DNA of 64,000 nt from Boesenbergia rotunda (lineage: Eukaryota; Streptophyta; Magnoliopsida; Zingiberales; Zingiberaceae). A model generated the notes under the pieces. The model was not told the origin of the DNA, made no database searches, and saw nothing but the letters and a program-made list of their open reading frames with translations. Made by a program: the position numbers and the translations under genes. The stretch's first letter is position 1. Each line of letters opens with the position of its first letter. Location: NCBI GenBank assembly GCA_024364735.1, contig JAGFNQ010000873.1, positions 1 through 64,000 on the forward strand, read 5' to 3'. Below are positions 45,556 to 58,491 of the stretch, one piece after another.

Positions 45556-46744
45556 CAATTTACTTGAATATATTTAAAAGAAATAATATAGTTACTATTA
45601 GTGACGAAGACTTTAAGATTTATAAATTGAGTGGTTTGTAGGGAGGCTTTACCTACACGTAGTTGTTGATATTTTTATAAATTATATTCTTTTTTTTAAT
45701 GATATGGAACTTTCATGTAAGTTTACTCCATCGATTTTTTTTTTTTAAATTTCACATGCAAATTACAAATTTTAAAAGTGCAAATATGCAATGTTGGGTT
45801 GGCGTTGACTAATTAAACAAATGACATAAACCTCAATGATTGATGGATAATTTTTTAAGTACCTCCAACGCATAATAGTTTTTTTAATTATTGATGTCGA
45901 GAAGTTTTTTAGGATTTTCATTTTATTGCTCCTATTTAAGAAATAAATCTTTATTTTGCCTTTTTTAAAAAAATATATATTACTTAATTTACTAATTTAT
46001 TAAATAAAAAGAGGCATTGTGATAATAAAATAAAAGTTCAAAATATTTTTCTTCCAATGCACGATGGGTTAAGTGTTGACAATATAATAAAAATAAAATA
46101 TGAAAAAATATTAATAAAAATATTTAATATAATTTGGAGTCTGCTAGCTATTCTATGGCCTATGAATGCATTCAATGGTTACCCCCAAGAATTCATTATT
46201 GTCACCTCTTTAAGTGAGGCAATAGAATACAACTTTATAAAGGTATTGACCCAAAGTGATAAGATTTTACAAGCTATCACAAACTTACACTAGATAGCTT
46301 TAATTTACCAAATAAATTCAATCTAAAAATGAAATATAAGGAAAGATAAATTATCAAATCTTGAGATGTATAAGTCTTTAACCTTGGTAAAGCTCTTGCA
46401 TAATTAGATTTGCTTGGGTACTCGATCTTGTTTAGTATATAAATTTTAGAATACCTTTGTGTGTTCATGTATCTAAAAGTTTTTTTAAAAATTTAAATAC
46501 CGTTGGTTCACATATCACCTTCAACGACTAAAAATAATATATTTAGTGGACGGAAATAGATTCACAGCCAAATGAAAGTGTCTTTAGCAATTGAACATCT
46601 TCTAGTCGATTAATCTTGAACAAATTGTTTTATTCTCTAAAATTTACAATAAAATTGATTGAGATTCTCAAATTCAATTGGTTGGTATGCTAGCTCGTTC
46701 CAACTTAGTCCTTTGATAAATCAGATTTAATTGTTTTGATGACC
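45556..46744. other. AT-rich non-coding DNA upstream of the NBS gene
   Basis: No coding domains. It is AT-rich with scattered poly-A/T runs. The 60-80 residue ORFs here have no recognisable features. Confidence 0.6.
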
Positions 46745-47635
46745 CAATACTACTAGTAAATAAAATTCAGCATTTATCGGCAGACTTATTTCGTCGCTAA
46801 TCCATCCGTTGTTATACACAATTAAAGAGGGATGACGAAATATATTCCGTCGTCTAGATTCCCATCATTGACATTTTTTATGTTAAAATGTACAATGTTG
46901 TGATCGATTAGCGACGAAATATATATTCCGTCACTAAAATCAGGAACAAATTTATATATTCCGTTGCTATATTTAGAAATGAATTTGTATGAAATCATTG
47001 TTAATTAGTGGCAGTTAATTTATTATCCGTCGCTAGGACCCTAAAAGGAATTAAGATTCCGTAAACAAATTAACGATGAATTTATATAGATTCATCGTTA
47101 ATTAGCGATAGATATATATATAATCTCCGTCGTTAGTTCGATAGACGATACTTGTCGATAATCTTGTGACGTCCACTGCTAATCTTCATTAAAAAATTAA
47201 AAAAAACTCCGTCGCTAATCTTCATTTAAAAAAATTGCTCAGTGGCGGCTGAGCACTGCTCGACAGCGACCAAGCACAAATTGAGTAAAAGGGAGGGGGA
47301 TAGGAGGGAAATACTTGCACGTCGGAGGAGGATGGTACGCTGGAAGGGTATGATCGTCAGTCACCAAAGGGTTAGTCACTGGTGGATTGAACGGGCAAGG
47401 GGAAGAATGAGATGCGAACTCTAATTTCTTCCCAAATTTAATTTCCGTCGCTATTAACGACAGCTACATATCAATAATAAATTGGAAAAATCAGTTAAAT
47501 AGCGATGGATTGTTTAATACCATTCCTAATAGTGACAAATAACATATTCACAGTTGCTATTGGTGATGGAGTATATATTAACGATAGATTAATCCAACAT
47601 TAAAATTATCGCTAATTCAGGATTTTCTTGTATTG
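46745..47635. mobile_element. Small degenerate CACTA-like element
   Basis: Repeats of TTCCGTCGCTAAT and AGCGACGGAATATAT in both orientations are typical CACTA subterminal motifs. The right end GGATTTTCTTGTATTG resembles a decayed CACTACAAGAAAATCC inverted terminus. The left end near CAATACTACTAG is a poor match and no clear 3-bp duplication was found. No coding; the 60-residue ORF at 47242 is not recognisable. Confidence 0.5.
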
Positions 47636-48481
47636 CAAGCTAGGTTCGACCCAGTTCAATGGTCAATTAAGGTTCTATTTCGTTTTGTTTGATCATTTAT
47701 CACTTAGTACTCAACTCGGAACCTCAATATAACCTACCAAACACTCTAGATTGGGACATCTCAACTACACTCATCCGACGCACATCATGCATTTGGACAG
47801 ATAAGATTATTAATTAGATATACAGATAAGTATGAACTATAAACTATTCCACCTCAGTAATGATAATCACAAATAATTTAATAATTAAGATAGAATAACT
47901 TTAATTTAAGTTGACTTGTATATATTGTCAAATTAATTAAGACTTTTTGGGGTCATTTTCTATTCAACGAGTAGGTAAGATGTCGTATTTAATGGAATAG
48001 AACATCGATCAATTGGATAATATTAAAAGTGTCCATGTTGGACTTAATTAATTCAAATATATAATTTCAAGATAAAAATTAAAAGCCTACAATAAATCCA
48101 ACAATGATTCATCAGGGTCGATTAGGATATGTGTTATTGTAATGCAATACGCTAGTATCTATTTAATCGTATTTGAGATAAAATTATAATTGTCGAGATC
48201 AAAATTTGATAGAGAATTTCCTCATCCCCACCCAAATACTTACCACTTGAATTTTTTTATTTTATCCTTTTCTTAATAATATGGATAATTTGATAGGATT
48301 TTAATGTGATGGTTATATGTATATTTTATATTTATTTTTATTAGTCTGTATTTAATTAGTCAATGGCCTCTTTTGGCGGCTGGCACAACATGAGTTTTTT
48401 ATTTGATGTGACCAATTTTAAGTAGGTTCACCCGGCCTTACCTAATCTCAAATATTTTTTTTAAAATAAATTCTACTTCAT

Positions 48482-48485
<4 letters not shown>
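47636..48485. other. AT-rich non-coding DNA
   Basis: I see no gene, RNA or bounded element here. Confidence 0.6.

Positions 48486-48526
<41 letters not shown>
48486..48526. repeat. (AT)n microsatellite
   Basis: About 20 uninterrupted AT units. Confidence 0.97.
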
Positions 48527-48532
<6 letters not shown>

Positions 48533-49467
48533 TAATAATTAACATTGTGATTACTTTTTTAAGTAGATTATATATGATCCAATGAAACTAAATCGTGACT
48601 TAAGTCTCTACTAAGTTGGTATTTTTAAATTTTAAAGATTGTAAAAAGAAGATTTTCATCCAATTTTATCTTGTAAACATTGACATACTAACTTATATTA
48701 ATTAGAATGTTAACTTTGTTTAACGCATTTAAACCAAGCATGCAAGAGTCATGAGCATAATAGCCTATAATTTTATTTTCATTAAAAATGGCCGTATGCA
48801 TTCGTTAGTTTTGAATACACAAGTTTAATTTTGTCTTAAGTAATTATTTATTTGTTTTTAAACCTTTTGGTTCTAATAAAAAGAAAGTATATTTAAAAAA
48901 AAAAAGATTATTTTGCTCTTGAAAAAGATAAAACAAGAACCCCAAAGGAATTGATAAATATTGGTCATATTGAATATCTATATATTTGTTTCATCAAATT
49001 AAAGTGAACTAATATTTTTTTTGTCAAATTGTCTTATCACATTGTCATCATGCTTAAAAGATTATTAGTTGTATCAGTTTGAATGGTTAAAGGAGAAGAT
49101 CAAGCTGTACAATAAGTTCCAAAACTGTTAATATCAAACTAAATGATTAAATTTCTTTTTTATATTGCCTTTGTTTTTTTGATTCCTTATTTTTAATAAC
49201 TTAAAAATCATTGATATAACGATATCAATAATAAATTTGCAATCCCTAACAATACTTTAAAATTATTCTTTCTCCAAATATTATAACATGTACAATGTAC
49301 AATATATAGATTATACTCAAGTGGTGTAGTTCGGATTTTCAATCAGGAGGGTGAATTCAAGCCTGCCAAGGTAGTGACCTTCCTCACTGTGAGACCCCCG
49401 CCAAGTCGTCGGTAAGAGAGAAGAGGGAAGGGGATATGTTCAAGCATATTGACGGGATGCATGCTGA
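48527..49467. other. AT-rich non-coding DNA
   Basis: No coding domains. At 49320-49370 a weak tRNA-like string (GTGGTGTAGTTCGG..GGTGAATTCAAGCC) may be an old SINE trace, too diverged to call. Confidence 0.5.
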
Positions 49468-50656
49468 TGTGGTATCCGCAAGTGTACAGAAACATTATCA
49501 AATAATATAAATTAAAGATTATTGTATCGACATGGACTATTGATTAAGCACTAATCGAGTTCACAAAGTAAGCTATCTAGTTGATAGCAAGTTGTGAGAG
49601 CTTGTAGACTAATGTGAGAGAAGAAGAGAGAGAAGAAAGGATCTTGGGAGAAGGTCGGAACGAGGAGAGTTTAGGATTTCGATTTCACTACAATGCTAGT
49701 TGATGTTCTATGAATTGATCACCTCATAATCTCAATGTTTTTGTCCTTGTAGGGATTCTGGCTAAACACCGTTACGACCCTGCGATGGTGTACCGGAGTG
49801 TTCCTCCCATTGGCATCCAATGCCACTAAGTGGAAGAGATAATGTAAAGAGTCCGATTAAAGGGATATCTCCTGTCATATGAGGCCCCTCTCCCCCAGTC
49901 ATATGTCTCCACATTACACAGGTCACTTCCTAATACAGTATTGAAAGGAACCCATTAAACACTATTAGACACTCCCTTATGGAGAATTGGACTCCATTTC
50001 AAAATATGCTCGAGATTGTTTGGTTAAATGATTATCCCAGTTACTTAGGATTCCCTGGTCATATAATCTCGAACATTTTCCCCTACATGACGACCAATCT
50101 ATCATATCTACATGCATTCACTATTCACACATTTCATTAAACACATACAAGGCACAACACATGTGAAACAAAGCATAAGCACATCATTGAACAAGGAAAT
50201 GGATAAATCCATAGTTTATACACCAACATCACATAATAGCTACTTCCTACATCTTAGATTTCGGAAGACTTCTCCATTGCAAAGGAAATATAACCAAAAA
50301 GAGAAAATTTATTCATATAGTATAGGTCTTCTTGGAAGGAATCCTTACTCCGGAAGTGGATGGATCGCCGATGGAGATGACGGTGGTGGCTCTAGGGTTT
50401 TCCCGAGAGGAGAGAACCCTTCCCCAAGGAAAGGGGCTAAACTCCAAACCCAAAATCAATTCTTCTCTCTCTCTCTCTCCTTCTTCTTCTTCTTCTTCTT
50501 CTTCTTCTTCTCTCTTTAGTCTACAAGCTCTCACAACCTGTCATTATCTAGATATCTTACTTTGTGGACTCAACTAATGCTTAATCAATAGTCCCCATGA
50601 ATATGATAATCTTTTATATTACTTGATGATGTTTTCGTGCACTTGCGGATACCACA
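49468..50656 (+). mobile_element. Athila/Tat-type LTR with long inverted ends
   Basis: The left end TGTGGTATCCGCAAGTGTAC and the right end GTGCACTTGCGGATACCACA are inverted copies. The pairing extends imperfectly for about 145 bp (both arms contain GGACTATTGATTAAGC and TTGTGAGAGCTTGTAGACTA). An Athila/Tat primer-binding site follows the right end. The start is therefore the inverse of a normal LTR 3' end, suggesting a fold-back rearrangement. No coding. The right arm includes a (TTC)10 run at 50481-50510. Confidence 0.65.
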
Positions 50657-50666
50657 TGCAAGTTTT

Positions 50667-50684
50667 TGACATCGTTGCCGGGGA
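50667..50684 (+). promoter_or_regulatory. Athila/Tat-like primer-binding site
   Basis: TGACATCGTTGCCGGGGA differs by two bases from the TGGCGCCGTTGCCGGGGA string found just after the 5' LTR of many plant Athila/Tat gypsy elements. Confidence 0.75.
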
Positions 50685-51313
50685 TGAAGTAGAGCCAAGA
50701 GATTGGATCTCCCAAGGGAGAAACTTCCTTCCCAAGCAAAGGGGAGGATTTCCCCTTTTATTGCAGGGGGCACGCCCCTAGTTATCTTATGTGTTAGTGT
50801 AGTGTATCATAATTTCTAGTAAATCGGCTTAGCTCTATAAAACACTTTCATTGGTGAGCATGAGATAAAAGTTAATTTGATTATGGCCTAGGAAAAAGTT
50901 CTCCATGCTCAGTGCTATGAATGTCCATAGTTTTTCAAGCTGTAAACTCAATATCTAGTCAACTCGTCATTTAACTGAGTTTCTTATAATCCTGGCGATA
51001 GACACTTACCCGCCATACGCTTAGTTCATCTCTTTTAAACTGCCCATGGTCTCAAAGGTGAGCTCGGCGACAAGGAAAGTTTATCATTTATTTTTTCAAT
51101 AACCTAACTCGGTTTCAAAGGGATAAATTGTTAGTTTTCACTCATAAAATTATTTTTTTATCCCTTATTCTTTTTTTGGGTGCTTTACAAGCATAGCACT
51201 AATACAAAAGGGATATACATTCAAATATTGGGATGAAGATTTTTTTGAGTGAGCTTTAATGATCTGAGCCTCATCCAGTAACCAAAATGCAGTTTAAAAG
51301 ATCACCATGGGAC
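50685..51313. other. Non-coding leader-like DNA
   Basis: It follows the primer-binding site and is interrupted by E2 at 51319. No ORF with recognisable domains. Confidence 0.5.
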
Positions 51314-51318
51314 ACAAG

Positions 51319-52944
51319 TGTTCGGACCGGGTGCATGGTGACATGGATACGGGTTCGTAATTTTAAAATTTAATTACGTGCAGCGGAAGGTTTAGCATAA
51401 ATAATTTCTCAAATTATTTTAACCACGTATCTAGCATGCAACCTTATGTTGTGGAGACATGATCATACATTTAAAATTTTGCAGAAAGTAAACTAATTTA
51501 CTTAATACCTCGCGTAACTCGTAGAAAGGGACGAGATTCAACCGTAGCGTCCCTTGGAAGCTCCGCCTCTATTCGCGTCCAAGCCGAGTTTTCTTCGGGA
51601 TGACTTCGCAAAGCCACGAGTTTCGTGCCGACAAGAACTACTAGATTCTCCAAAGGCACGACAAGAATACCAAGAGAGAGATGAAAACTAACCACCAAAC
51701 GAAGAACGGAATCAAGATTCCGGGAGGAAAGAAGGAGTCGCGCCCGCTTCTTCTTCTTCTTCAGCTTCTTCTTGGTGGTGGAAGCTCACGGCAAAGGGGG
51801 AGGGCTCTAGGGCCGACGGCACTAGAAGAGGGAGAGGGAGAGAAGGAGAGGGAGAGAGGCTAGGCAAGAATCCTTGATCTCTTGATTTAATTTCCAAGTC
51901 TTGCCTTGGTACCTTTATATAGTAGCCTCTTAATCGCCAAGTCTCCTCTTAACGGAATAAATTTTTCATAAGAAATTTATCTTATAAATTTTTCATAAGA
52001 AATTTATCTTATAAATTTTTCTATGAATTATTCCGTTATGCCAAGTTTTTATTATAACTTAATTTATAATAAAAACAACCATGTCTCCCCTTTTATTATG
52101 GAAAGAAATTTCTTTATCATGGTAAATCAATCCGTTATCGATTTTATAAAATAAAATAAACCAATCCAAGGTTTATTTTAATTTCCATGAAAAATAAATC
52201 TCTTTATATAAATTTCTTTATCATGGTAAATCAATCCGTTATCGATTTTATAAAATAAAATAAACCAATCAAAGGTTTATTTTAATTTCCATGAAAAATA
52301 AATCTCTTTATATAAATTTCTTTATATAAATTTATTTATATAAATTTCTTTATATAAATTTCTTTATCCATAATTTTATAAAACAAACCACGTGCGGTTT
52401 ATTTTATAATTTGAACCAAAAAATTCGATTCTCCCCCTTTTAATTTGGCCGGCCAAACAAAGAGGGTGGGGACCCTCTTTAGCCGGCCAAACCCAAGCCC
52501 CGACTTCACGAATTAAACTCATTTAATTCGTTCAATAAGTCTTCAAAACACTTAGCCATTTTATGCTTCCGATGCGTCTCTAAAAAATTCAGATTCGACT
52601 TATCTCTCTTGATCGGAAAATCTAATTTTCAACTCGTTTTAAATCCCTCGGATTACTCGTAGTGCGTGTGACTAAATAGGCTTTCGATCTATGTTGGCCG
52701 TCTATAATTCATCAATTATAAAATGATTATGAGTGGCACCTAGTAGTACATCATGATCCCCAATTAATCGAAAGATCAACGGTTGACCTCAGAAATTATT
52801 CTGAAACCCTTCAGCAGCTCTAATGAATCGTGCCTCATTCCCTTCACCATCTTATACCCACTTGGTTCAGGACATGGTCTATGTGTGTCAGTCCCCACTA
52901 GGCTGACTACGTCACACCTAGCCCAAGTAATGTCTTTTTCGTCC
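51319..52944 (-). repeat. 3' LTR of E2, 5'-truncated
   Basis: It ends with ACCCGGTCCGAACA (minus) and matches about two thirds of 60247-62570. The TATA (TTATATAGT reversed, about 51911) is retained. The open frame at 52776-52976 is also present, with changes, in the LTR of E1, but I regard it as non-coding LTR sequence. Confidence 0.88.
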
Positions 52945-54267
52945 TTATAATCTCTCTGATCAGATGATAGCGGCAAAGCACGTGTTTGGATCGCTGATGA
53001 GACCTTGGTTCCTTTGCTTGTGCAATAGCTCCATTGTTGTCGCAGTAAACCGGTATTGCTTTATCAATGGTTGGAACCACACCAAGTTCCGAGACAAACT
53101 TCTTGATCCAGACTGCTTCTTTTGCTGCTTCCGAAACCGATATATATTCCGCTTCCGTGGTAGAATCCGCTACAGTGTCTTGCTTGGAACTCTTCCAACT
53201 TATTGCGCCTCCATTCAAAGTAAATACGTATCCAGACTGAGATTTGGAGTCATCCTTATCTGTCTGGAAACTGGCATCTGTATACCCACGTATTACCATA
53301 TCTCCTTCTCCATATATTAGGAACACATCCTTAGTTCTTCTTAAGTTCTTAAGGATTGTCTTGACAGCCGCCCAATGATCCATTCCTGGATTAGACTGGT
53401 ATCTGCTCGTGACGCTCAGAGCATACGATACATCGGGCCTAGTACATAACATAGCATACATGATATATCCTATTGCGGATGCATAAGGAATCTTATTCAT
53501 GCAAATCCTCTTGTCTTCTGTGCGCAGACACATAGACTTTGAAAGGTTGATCCCATGCCTAATGGGAAGGTAACCTTTCTTGGATTCCGACATGCTAAAC
53601 CTTTTTAGCACTCGGTCTATATATGTAGACTGCGAAAGACCAAGCAACCGTTTTGATCTATCTCTATAGATTCTAATCCCAATGATATAGGTTGCTTCTC
53701 CCAAGTCTTTCATGGAGAAAGTTTTGGACAACTAAATTTTAACCGACTGTAAGACTGATATATCGTTTCCTATAAGTAATATGTCATCGACATATAATAC
53801 TAGGAATACGACTGCACTCCCACTAACCTTCTTGTACACACAAGGTTCGTCAGGATTTTGTGAGAAATCAAACTCTTTGATTGTCTCATCAAAACGGATG
53901 TTCTAGCTCCTGGATGCTTGCTTCAGTCCATATATGGATCGTCGAAGCTTGCATATTTTGGTTTTATCAACCGATGTGAAACCTTCAGGTTGTATCATGT
54001 ATACATCCTCAAGCAGGTTTCCATTAAGGAAAGCTATTTTCACATCCATTTGCCAGATCTCATAATCATAATGAGCTGCTATGGACAGGAGCATCCGAAT
54101 GGATTTAAGCATAGCTACTGGCGAATAGGTTTCGTCATAATCAATTCCTTGTTTCTGACGATATCCTTTTGCCACTAATCTAGCCTTAAAGGTAACAACA
54201 TTACCTTCCATGTCGGTTTTCTTCTTGAAAACCCACTTGCACCCTATGGGCTTAATCCCTTCAGGTG
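52945..54267 (-). pseudogene. E2 reverse transcriptase and RNase H remnant
   Basis: From 54267 downwards: GCKWVFKKKTDMEGN, QMDVKIAFLNGNLLEDVYM, SIYGLKQASRS then a stop, then LYVDDILL, SKTFSMKDLGEATYIIGIRI, and RNase H with GYTDASFQTD, STTEAEYISVSEAAKE, HQRSKHVLCRYHLIREII. One frame runs through with several stops. The end is fused to LTR sequence at about 52944. Confidence 0.9.
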
Positions 54268-54272
54268 GGTTA

Positions 54273-56037
54273 TGTTAGAATTTCTAGGCCGCAAAAACCG
54301 CTTTTTGCGTTGCGGAAACCCCAGAAGTTCGGCCACGGGATCCGTGCGAACATAAAATAAATTACGAGTACGAGTTTCGCTACTAAATCTACATTAGATC
54401 TACATGATAGAACCATTACCCTTGATGCGTAGCCCTTCGCTTTCCCGCTTGTCCAAAAACCGCCGGATCTCGTAGAGTATCAAGGCAGACACTCCTCTAT
54501 ATGTATCCACGCGAACAAGATAGATGGATCAAAACCTTAGGTGTGCTAGCACCTTCTAGGTTTCGACAAGAGGAGAAGTATAGCAAGAACTTCAAAAGAA
54601 AAAATCCAGAGGAAGAAGAAGAGCCACACACCGAAAAAGGAACCCAAATCCCTTTTTGTTCACACTTTGTGGCCGGCCACTTAATGGCCATTAATGGCCA
54701 TTAAGTGGCCGGCCATAACATGCCATAACCTCCTCCATTTGAATTCAAATTCAAATGGGAGGAGTTACCACCTTGGAAATGATGTGGCATACACACTTAG
54801 TCAAAAACCAAGCCAAGTCATCACTTGGTCAATTCAAGGTGAGGTGATTTGGATTTAGGTCAAGTCAAACTTACCTTTTATGGACTTTCCATAAATAGTC
54901 AAGTCAAACTTGACTCCATTTCTTCTCCCATGTCAAGTCTAACTTGAAGTGGAACCAAGTCAAGTCAAACTTGATTTGGATTTAGGTCAAGTCAAACTTG
55001 CCTTTTATGGACTTTCCATATTTAGCCAAGTCAAACTTGACTTCAATTTTCTCCATCTATTTGTTCTTTGCGTGTGACCCTATAGGTTCTTGTAACGTTG
55101 GCAATGCTTCTAACCTCTTAGAAACATAAGCAATGAGCGGTATCTAGCAACACATCATTGCTACCCAAGTTACAAGAATGTTGAGATCCAACATCACCTT
55201 GTGACTAATAATTGTGACTCTCACAATCTATGATAATGTCTCTCTATCCTTGATATCTAGATTGACTCAATTGAGGCATAGACCGTGTCATCCTCGAGTC
55301 AATCTATATCTTGAACTCTAAGTAGACTCACACTAATCAAATGAGCTCAATATCTCATATTGACTCACTTGGGCATGGCCATGCACTTTGTGGTCTAACT
55401 CTATCAAGAATACGATATCGCTCCCGTCATATAGGAGGGATAGATCCCATCTACATCACTCACATTCCTCTCCATAATTTGTTACATACCCAGTAATCGC
55501 CTTTATAGTCCACCCATTTACGGGTGACGTTTGACGAAGCCAAAGTACGTAACTCCTTATGTAGGAATCCATGGTGACTTCAGGTCCAAGGACTAATAGT
55601 CATACTAATAGCCACATGAGAAAGTATATGACACTCATATAACGATCCATGATACTTTCTCATGGCGGGTCATTCAGTATACATTCTCCAATGCATACAC
55701 ATGTGTCAACTTGATATCTCTATATCCATGACTTGTGAGATCAAGTCATCATGTTGACTTACATGCTAGCCTCTACGTATTAACATTGTCCTTGAATGTT
55801 AATACTTGACTAGGAATTATTTAGAGTAGTGTTCTCTATATCATCTCACTATCGATTCAACTAATCGATTGATATAGATAAGAATCTTCTACTCAAGGAC
55901 ATTATTATGCTTAGCTATTCGGCACAAATACACGTAAGTATAATAATCATAAAACATGCCTTTATTTATACACAGGAATATGATACAAATGAGTCTATAT
56001 AATCATCACATGATTGGCTCTAGGGCTCTCACTAACA
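54273..56037 (-). mobile_element. Solo LTR D2 inside E2 pol
   Basis: The target duplication GGTTA (54268-54272 and 56038-56042) splits the RT coding between WDLVN and PPEG. The plus-strand right end CTCTCACTAACA is the reverse of TGTTAGTGAGAG; the left end is TGTTAGAATTTC. It shares the conserved D-family blocks with D0 and D1 (for example GTGACCC.ATAGGTTCT, ACGTTGGCAATGC) but has a different tandem repeat, built on GTCAAGTCAAACTTGACTT, at about 54790-55050. Confidence 0.93.
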
Positions 56038-56042
56038 GGTTA

Positions 56043-57716
56043 ACCAAGTCCCATACTTGATTTTCGTACATGGAATCCATTTCCGACTTCATGGCTTCAA
56101 GCCATTTGTCCCTTTCTGAATTTTTTAGAACATCTTTATAACTGATAGGTTCGTCATCGCTTATGAGTAACACGTCGTTCGATTCACTTATGAGAAATCC
56201 GTATCTCTCTGGAATATTGCGTGTCCTATCAGACCTACGAAGAGGTGGTGTTCTTTGATAGCTCATCATTATGAGTTATTGGTTGTGGATCTAGACTAGG
56301 TGTCTCTGTAATGTTTATTGGAGTTTCTTGAACTTCATCAAGTTCAATGTCACTCCCACTGTTTTCTTGTAAAAGAAATTCTTTTTCCAGAAATACAGCA
56401 TGCCTTGAAACAAACACCTTTTGTTCCAAGGGATGATAGAATTGGTAACCCTTTGTTTCCTTAGGGTATCCAATAAATAGACATTTATCAGACTTAGCAT
56501 TCAATTTGTCTGATACAGTCCGCTTCAGATAAGCAGGACAATCCCATATTTTAAGGTGAGTTAAATGAGATTTCTTACTATTCCACGTCTCATATGGAGT
56601 AGTAGAGACTACCTTAGTCGGGACTCTGTTTAACAAGTAAACAGCTGTCTTAAGTGCATAGCCCCAAAAGGATTTTGGAAGAGTTGCATGATTCATCATG
56701 GATCTAACCATGTCCATCAAGGTTTGGTTACGCCTCTCAGATACACCATTATGCTGTGGTGTATACGGCGGAGTTCATTGAGACAATATCCCATTATCCC
56801 TAAGATAATCTTGAAACTCTTGACTCAAGTATTCATCACCCCGATCGGATCGAAGTATCTTAATACTTTTGCTAAGCTGCTTCTCTACTTCATTTCTGAA
56901 CTCTTTGAATTTCTCAAAAGCTTCAGATTTGTGTTTCATCAAGAACACATACCCGAATCGTGAGTGATCATCGATAAAGGTGATGAAGTAGCTATAGCCT
57001 CCTTGTGCAAGAGTTGACATTGGTCCACATATATCAGTATGTATTAGACCAAGCAATTCTCCCACTAGATTACCTTTTCCGGAAAAGGGTAATTTGGTCA
57101 TCTTGCCTTTTAAGCATGATTCGCATGTATCAAATGAACCGGGTTCAAATGATTCCAGAATTCCACATCGGTGTAATTTTGTCATGCGTTTCTTACTTAC
57201 ATGGCCAAGACGACAATGCCACGTATAGGAGTCTATTCGATTATCTATTCGAGCACGTTTGTTGCTAACTTCGATATTGAAAACGTCACCGGATAAATCT
57301 AATGTGTAGATACCATTGCACAAAGTTCCGGTCCCATAAAGAACACCATTTAAAGTTATGTAACAACAATTGTTACTAAAAGTTAAATGATAACCCTTTT
57401 CATTCAAACATGAAATAGATACAATGTTCTTTATTAACGAAGGAACAAAATAACAATTATCCAATTCTAAGACACGTCCAGTAGGGAGCTTTAGCAAATA
57501 TGTTCCGATGGCAACAGCAGCAATCTTTGCTCCATTTCCAACTCGCAGATTCGTTTCTCCCTTGACGAGTCTTCTTCTATTCCTTAGCCCCTGTATATCA
57601 TTACATATATGTGAGCTACACCCAGTATCAAGTACCCAGGTATCTGAGGAAATAGAGTGACATTTAATAACGAAAATACTTGAAGAAGATGGGGCATCGG
57701 ATGCCTTCTTCTTCAA
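56043..57716 (-). pseudogene. E2 protease, integrase and RT linker remnant
   Basis: From 57716 downwards: the protease motif WVLDTGCSSHICND, VGNGAKIAAVAIGTYLLKLP, GAG-pre-integrase (YTWHCRLGHVSKKRM, CESCLKGKMTK), integrase core IHTDICGPM, RSDRGDEYLSQEF, then a TGA where Trp is expected (SQ*TPPYTPQHNGVSERRN), and the linker to a frameshift near 56240, followed by PPLRRSDRTRNIPERYGF. Integrase D/D/E residues are present. It is not translatable as one protein. Confidence 0.9.
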
Positions 57717-58491
57717 AGACTCAAGATAAACCTTGCAGTTTCTTCGCCAGTGACCCTCCTTGCCACAATGATGGAAAGTGTCTTTTGGTGTCTTTTCAGT
57801 CTTTTTGGCCTTTTTCTTCTTTCCTTTATTCTGTTCTTTGGCCTTCCTCTTAGAACCTTTCTTCGAGGAACCAACTAACAGTACCGTCTTCTGATCCCTG
57901 CTTTACAGAAGGCTCTATAGTCTTCAGCAGGTTGAGCAACTCAGGAATGGTAGTCTCCAGCTTGTTCATCCGATGGTTCATCACAAATTGTGAATAACTT
58001 TTGGGCAAACAATGCAGAATTAAGTCAATACTTAGTTCATGATCCATTGCAAAACTGAGTGTGCTCAGTCGCTCAATGTACCCCAACATCTTTAACACAA
58101 ATTGTGAGGCAGAAGTGCCTTCCTGCATCCTAGAGGTGAAGAAGAGTCTGGAGACTTCGAACCTTTCGGATCTCGCCTGCTCTTCAAATAACTCATGAAG
58201 ATGGAAGATGATGGTATAAGCATCCATATGCTCATGCTGCTTTTGCAGCTCAGGTACCATAGAGGCTAGCATGATGCAACTTGCAAGTTCAGAATCGGTC
58301 ACATGTTTCTGATAGGCCACTAACTAGTCTAGAGTTGCATCTTCTGGAGGACGGTTGGGAAGTTGATCTTCAAGGACATAAGCAAGCTTCTCTGCCTTGA
58401 GGACTATCCTCAGGTTTCGAAGTCAGTCCATGAAGTTTGGCCCAGTCAGTTTATTGGTGTCCAAAATGGAACGCAAATTCAGAGAAGACAT
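57717..58491 (-). pseudogene. E2 gag remnant
   Basis: ATG at 58491 begins MSSLNLRSILDTNKLTGPNF; a stop follows at FMD*LRNLRIV (Trp to stop), another before LVAYQKHVTDSELASC, then an open UBN2-type Gag core to about 57850 (EGTSASQFVLKMLGYIERLS). A frameshift precedes the basic region. In the zinc knuckle the first Cys is replaced by Phe (FHHCGKEGHWRRNC). E1 lacks this core, so E2 shows what was deleted there. Confidence 0.9.

Noticed and set aside
46057..46293. 78-residue ORF near the NBS gene
   Set aside because: AT-rich, no motif, no supporting context.
49468..50656. Autonomous or MITE-type DNA transposon with terminal inverted repeats
   Set aside because: The right end abuts a clear Athila/Tat primer-binding string and no convincing flanking duplication was found; an LTR origin is more likely.
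54501..54704. 67-residue ORFs on both strands in D2
   Set aside because: Both strands open through the LTR leader; LTR sequence, not a gene.
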